Source of the DNA: an uncultured Sphingobacteriaceae bacterium
GTDB taxonomy: Bacteria > Bacteroidota > Bacteroidia > Sphingobacteriales > Sphingobacteriaceae
DNA: 8,620 nt
NCBI GenBank assembly: GCA_946887045.1
Contig: CAMPKC010000089.1
Span: 1 to 8,620, forward strand
Direction: 5' to 3'
A program made the position numbers and the translations under genes. Below the pieces are notes generated by a model. The model was not told where the DNA came from. It made no database searches and saw nothing but the letters and a program-made list of their open reading frames with translations. How positions within the stretch are numbered: position 1 is the first letter of the stretch; each line of letters starts with the position of its first letter. Of the stretch, positions 7,387 through 8,620 are shown piece after piece.

Positions 7387-8172
7387 ATGAATATAGATTT
7401 AACCGGAAAGCGAGCTTTAGTTTGCGGCAGTACCCAGGGTATTGGCAGGGCGGTTGCTATGGAACTTGCTCTTTTAGGCGCAAGTATTACCGTGGTGGCC
7501 AGAAATGAAGAAAAACTACGGGATGTTATAAATCACCTGCCCGCAGATGATACTGAATCACATCATTTCCTGGTGGCGGATTTTACTGAACCAGAGCACC
7601 TAAAAGCTGAATTAGATACCTATTTAAAAGATCACACAATCGATATTTTAGTGAACAATACCGGCGGTCCACCGGCAGGACCAGCCCTGGATGCGAAACC
7701 TGAAGAATATTTAGCGGCCTTTTCTCAGCATATTATCTGTAACCAGATAATAACTCAGGCAGTTGTGCCCGGCATGAAAGAGGCCGGCTGGGGTAAAATT
7801 ATAAATGTCATATCTACTTCCGTGAAAGCCCCTTTAAAAGGATTGGGGGTTTCTAATACGATACGAGGGGCGGTTGCCAATTGGGCTAAAACACTATCTT
7901 TTGAATTAGGTCCTTTCGGGATAACTGTAAATAATGTTTTGCCAAGTACGGCTATGACCGGCAGACTACAATCGATTATTATTTCTCGTGCCGAGAGAGA
8001 GGAAAAAACGCTGCAACAAGTAGAACGAGATATGATTTCGGAAATACCCCTTGGAAAAATTGGAACACCTGAAGATGTGGCTGCTGCCATTGCCTTTTTG
8101 GCCAGCCCTGCCGCAGATTATATTAATGGAATAAATCTTCCCGTTGATGGAGGAAAAACACCAAATCTGTAA
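7387..8172 (+). CDS. Short-chain dehydrogenase/reductase-like protein with atypical active site
   Basis: A 261-residue Rossmann-fold protein of classical SDR length. The cofactor loop GSTQGIG (14-20) and Arg39 after the second strand suggest NADP(H). NNTGG (90-94) replaces NNAG. The C-terminal PLGKIGTPEDVAAAIAFLAS (from about 219) and the ending VDGGKTPNL are typical of FabG-like SDRs. The catalytic tetrad is not intact: Ser143 is in place, but 13 residues on, where Tyr is expected, there is Ser156, and the YxxxK lysine is Arg160 (SNTIR). I recall a beta-ketoacyl-reductase-like SDR subgroup lacking the perfect tetrad with the same NNTGGP and SNxxR pattern, so this is likely ancestral for the subgroup and not damage. 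The substrate is unknown. Spacing of 12 bp implies co-transcription with the ABC genes, but a functional link is not shown. Confidence 0.88.
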   Translation: MNIDLTGKRALVCGSTQGIGRAVAMELALLGASITVVARNEEKLRDVINHLPADDTESHHFLVADFTEPEHLKAELDTYLKDHTIDILVNNTGGPPAGPALDAKPEEYLAAFSQHIICNQIITQAVVPGMKEAGWGKIINVISTSVKAPLKGLGVSNTIRGAVANWAKTLSFELGPFGITVNNVLPSTAMTGRLQSIIISRAEREEKTLQQVERDMISEIPLGKIGTPEDVAAAIAFLASPAADYINGINLPVDGGKTPNL

Positions 8173-8224
8173 AAACAATTTCGCGAAAAAACTATTGTAG
8201 ATATTATAACGTTAATTGTTTTTA
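8170..8224 (+). terminator. Candidate terminator or long stem-loop after the SDR gene
   Basis: TAAAAACAATT (8170-8180, beginning at the SDR stop codon) and AATTGTTTTTA (8214-8224) are a perfect 11-bp inverted repeat with a 33-nt loop; the right arm supplies a run of five T. The loop contains a short palindrome, TTTCGCGAAA (8179-8188), overlapping the left arm, and a second ATTGT (8194-8198) that could pair with ACAAT (8175-8179) instead, so two folds compete. The low GC content makes ordinary intrinsic termination uncertain. Confidence 0.4.
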
Positions 8225-8261
8225 AACCAATAAAACAACCTTGAGTCTAAAAAAATAAAGG

Positions 8262-8272
8262 CCAAAATTTGG
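8262..8272. repeat. Short palindrome upstream of the lipoprotein gene
   Basis: CCAAAATTTGG is an 11-bp palindrome (arms CCAAA and TTTGG, one central base). Its right arm includes the TTTG at 8268-8271 that could serve as a -33 element for the next gene, so a protein bound here could affect that promoter. It is short enough to be chance. Confidence 0.25.
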
Positions 8273-8296
8273 GATACCGATTGTAGAAAATGGTAT

Positions 8297-8304
8297 TAAA
8301 TTTG
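8297..8304 (+). promoter_or_regulatory. Bacteroidota -7 box (TAAATTTG) for the lipoprotein gene
   Basis: TAAATTTG fits TAnnTTTG exactly and lies 31 bp upstream of the ATG at 8336, giving a leader of about 25 nt. The best -33 candidate, TTTG at 8268-8271, is 25 nt away, a little longer than usual. The position in a 163-bp gap after a likely terminator supports an independent promoter. Confidence 0.5.
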
Positions 8305-8335
8305 AATAATTAAACACACACAAAAATTAGAAATT

Positions 8336-8620
8336 ATGAAAGTAATGAGGATTAAAATCGCTACGTATTGTATAGCTTTAGCGACAGCATCTATGGTAAC
8401 AGTAGGCTGCAGTCAGATGACTAAAACGCAAAAAGGTGCAGTTATAGGTTCTGCAGCTGGTGGCACAATCGGCGCAATTATTGGAAAAAAAGCCGGTAAC
8501 ACTGCTGTAGGAGCAGTTATTGGCGGCGCAATAGGCGGAGTGGCCGGTGCTTATATCGGTCGTAAAATGGACAGACAAGCCGAGGAAATCAGAAGAACTG
8601 TTCCTGGTGCAGAAGTAATT
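8336..8620 (+). CDS. Glycine-zipper lipoprotein, N-terminal part (probably OmpA family), cut by the window edge
   Basis: Ninety-five codons are visible with no stop. The protein opens with a lipoprotein signal peptide: basic residues at 2-7, a hydrophobic core at about 8-23, and a lipobox ending VTVGC with Cys25 as the lipidated residue. The residues after Cys25 (SQMTK) are not acidic, so I see no Bacteroidota surface-export signal, and the inner leaflet of the outer membrane is the likelier site. Residues about 34-75 are a glycine zipper, with G-rich repeats such as GAVIGGAIGGVAGAYIG, which should form a packed helical hairpin. The charged segment RKMDRQAEEIRR follows. In Bacteroidota this layout commonly precedes a peptidoglycan-binding OmpA domain, but that part lies outside the window, so the OmpA assignment is inferred. 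Confidence 0.85.
   Translation, partial: MKVMRIKIATYCIALATASMVTVGCSQMTKTQKGAVIGSAAGGTIGAIIGKKAGNTAVGAVIGGAIGGVAGAYIGRKMDRQAEEIRRTVPGAEVI

Noticed and set aside
8378..8578. Minus-strand frame rich in Cys, Ser and Tyr opposite the lipoprotein gene.
   Set aside because: It is the antisense shadow of the glycine/alanine-rich zipper; the plus strand has a signal peptide, lipobox and promoter.

Overview
The window looks like ordinary chromosomal DNA of a Bacteroidota bacterium, most likely Sphingobacteriales (Pedobacter- or Mucilaginibacter-like), though the genus is a guess. The reasons are: moderately AT-rich DNA with ATG starts and few Shine-Dalgarno sequences; several upstream regions carrying the Bacteroidota -7 box TAnnTTTG; a DUF5687-type membrane protein paired with an ABC ATPase, a combination I know from this phylum; and an XRE/DUF4870 regulator of a kind common there. 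I see no tRNA, rRNA, CRISPR array, phage or insertion sequence.

Layout. Positions 84-1284 (minus strand) hold a two-gene unit: a stand-alone B12-binding subunit of an acyl-CoA mutase followed by an enoyl-CoA hydratase, pointing to acyl-CoA (branched- or odd-chain) metabolism. Divergent from it is glnS (glutaminyl-tRNA synthetase, 1381-3051). The two divergent promoters appear to interleave. The glnS-rarA gap holds a degenerate 85-bp inverted-repeat element. rarA (3178-4458) is the replication-associated AAA+ ATPase.

Convergent with rarA is a membrane-tethered XRE regulator (4476-5054, minus). Divergent from the regulator is a three-gene plus-strand unit: DUF5687 permease (5189-6661), its ABC ATPase (6673-7374, gap 11 bp) and a divergent short-chain dehydrogenase/reductase (7387-8172, gap 12 bp). 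The regulator-permease gap contains a striking dyad (GACATGT-N20-ACATGTC, 5104-5137), a good operator candidate. This regulator/ABC/SDR locus is the part most likely to be a poorly described functional unit.

After an 11-bp inverted repeat that may act as a terminator, a lipoprotein with a glycine zipper, probably the N-terminus of an OmpA-family protein, starts at 8336 and runs off the right edge.

Two starts differ from the longest open frames: glnS should begin at ATG 1381 rather than TTG 1345, and the DUF5687 gene probably at ATG 5189 rather than ATG 5141. No claim of a wholly new system is justified by sequence alone. The regulator/operator/ABC locus and the non-canonical active sites in the ATPase and SDR are the points worth following up.
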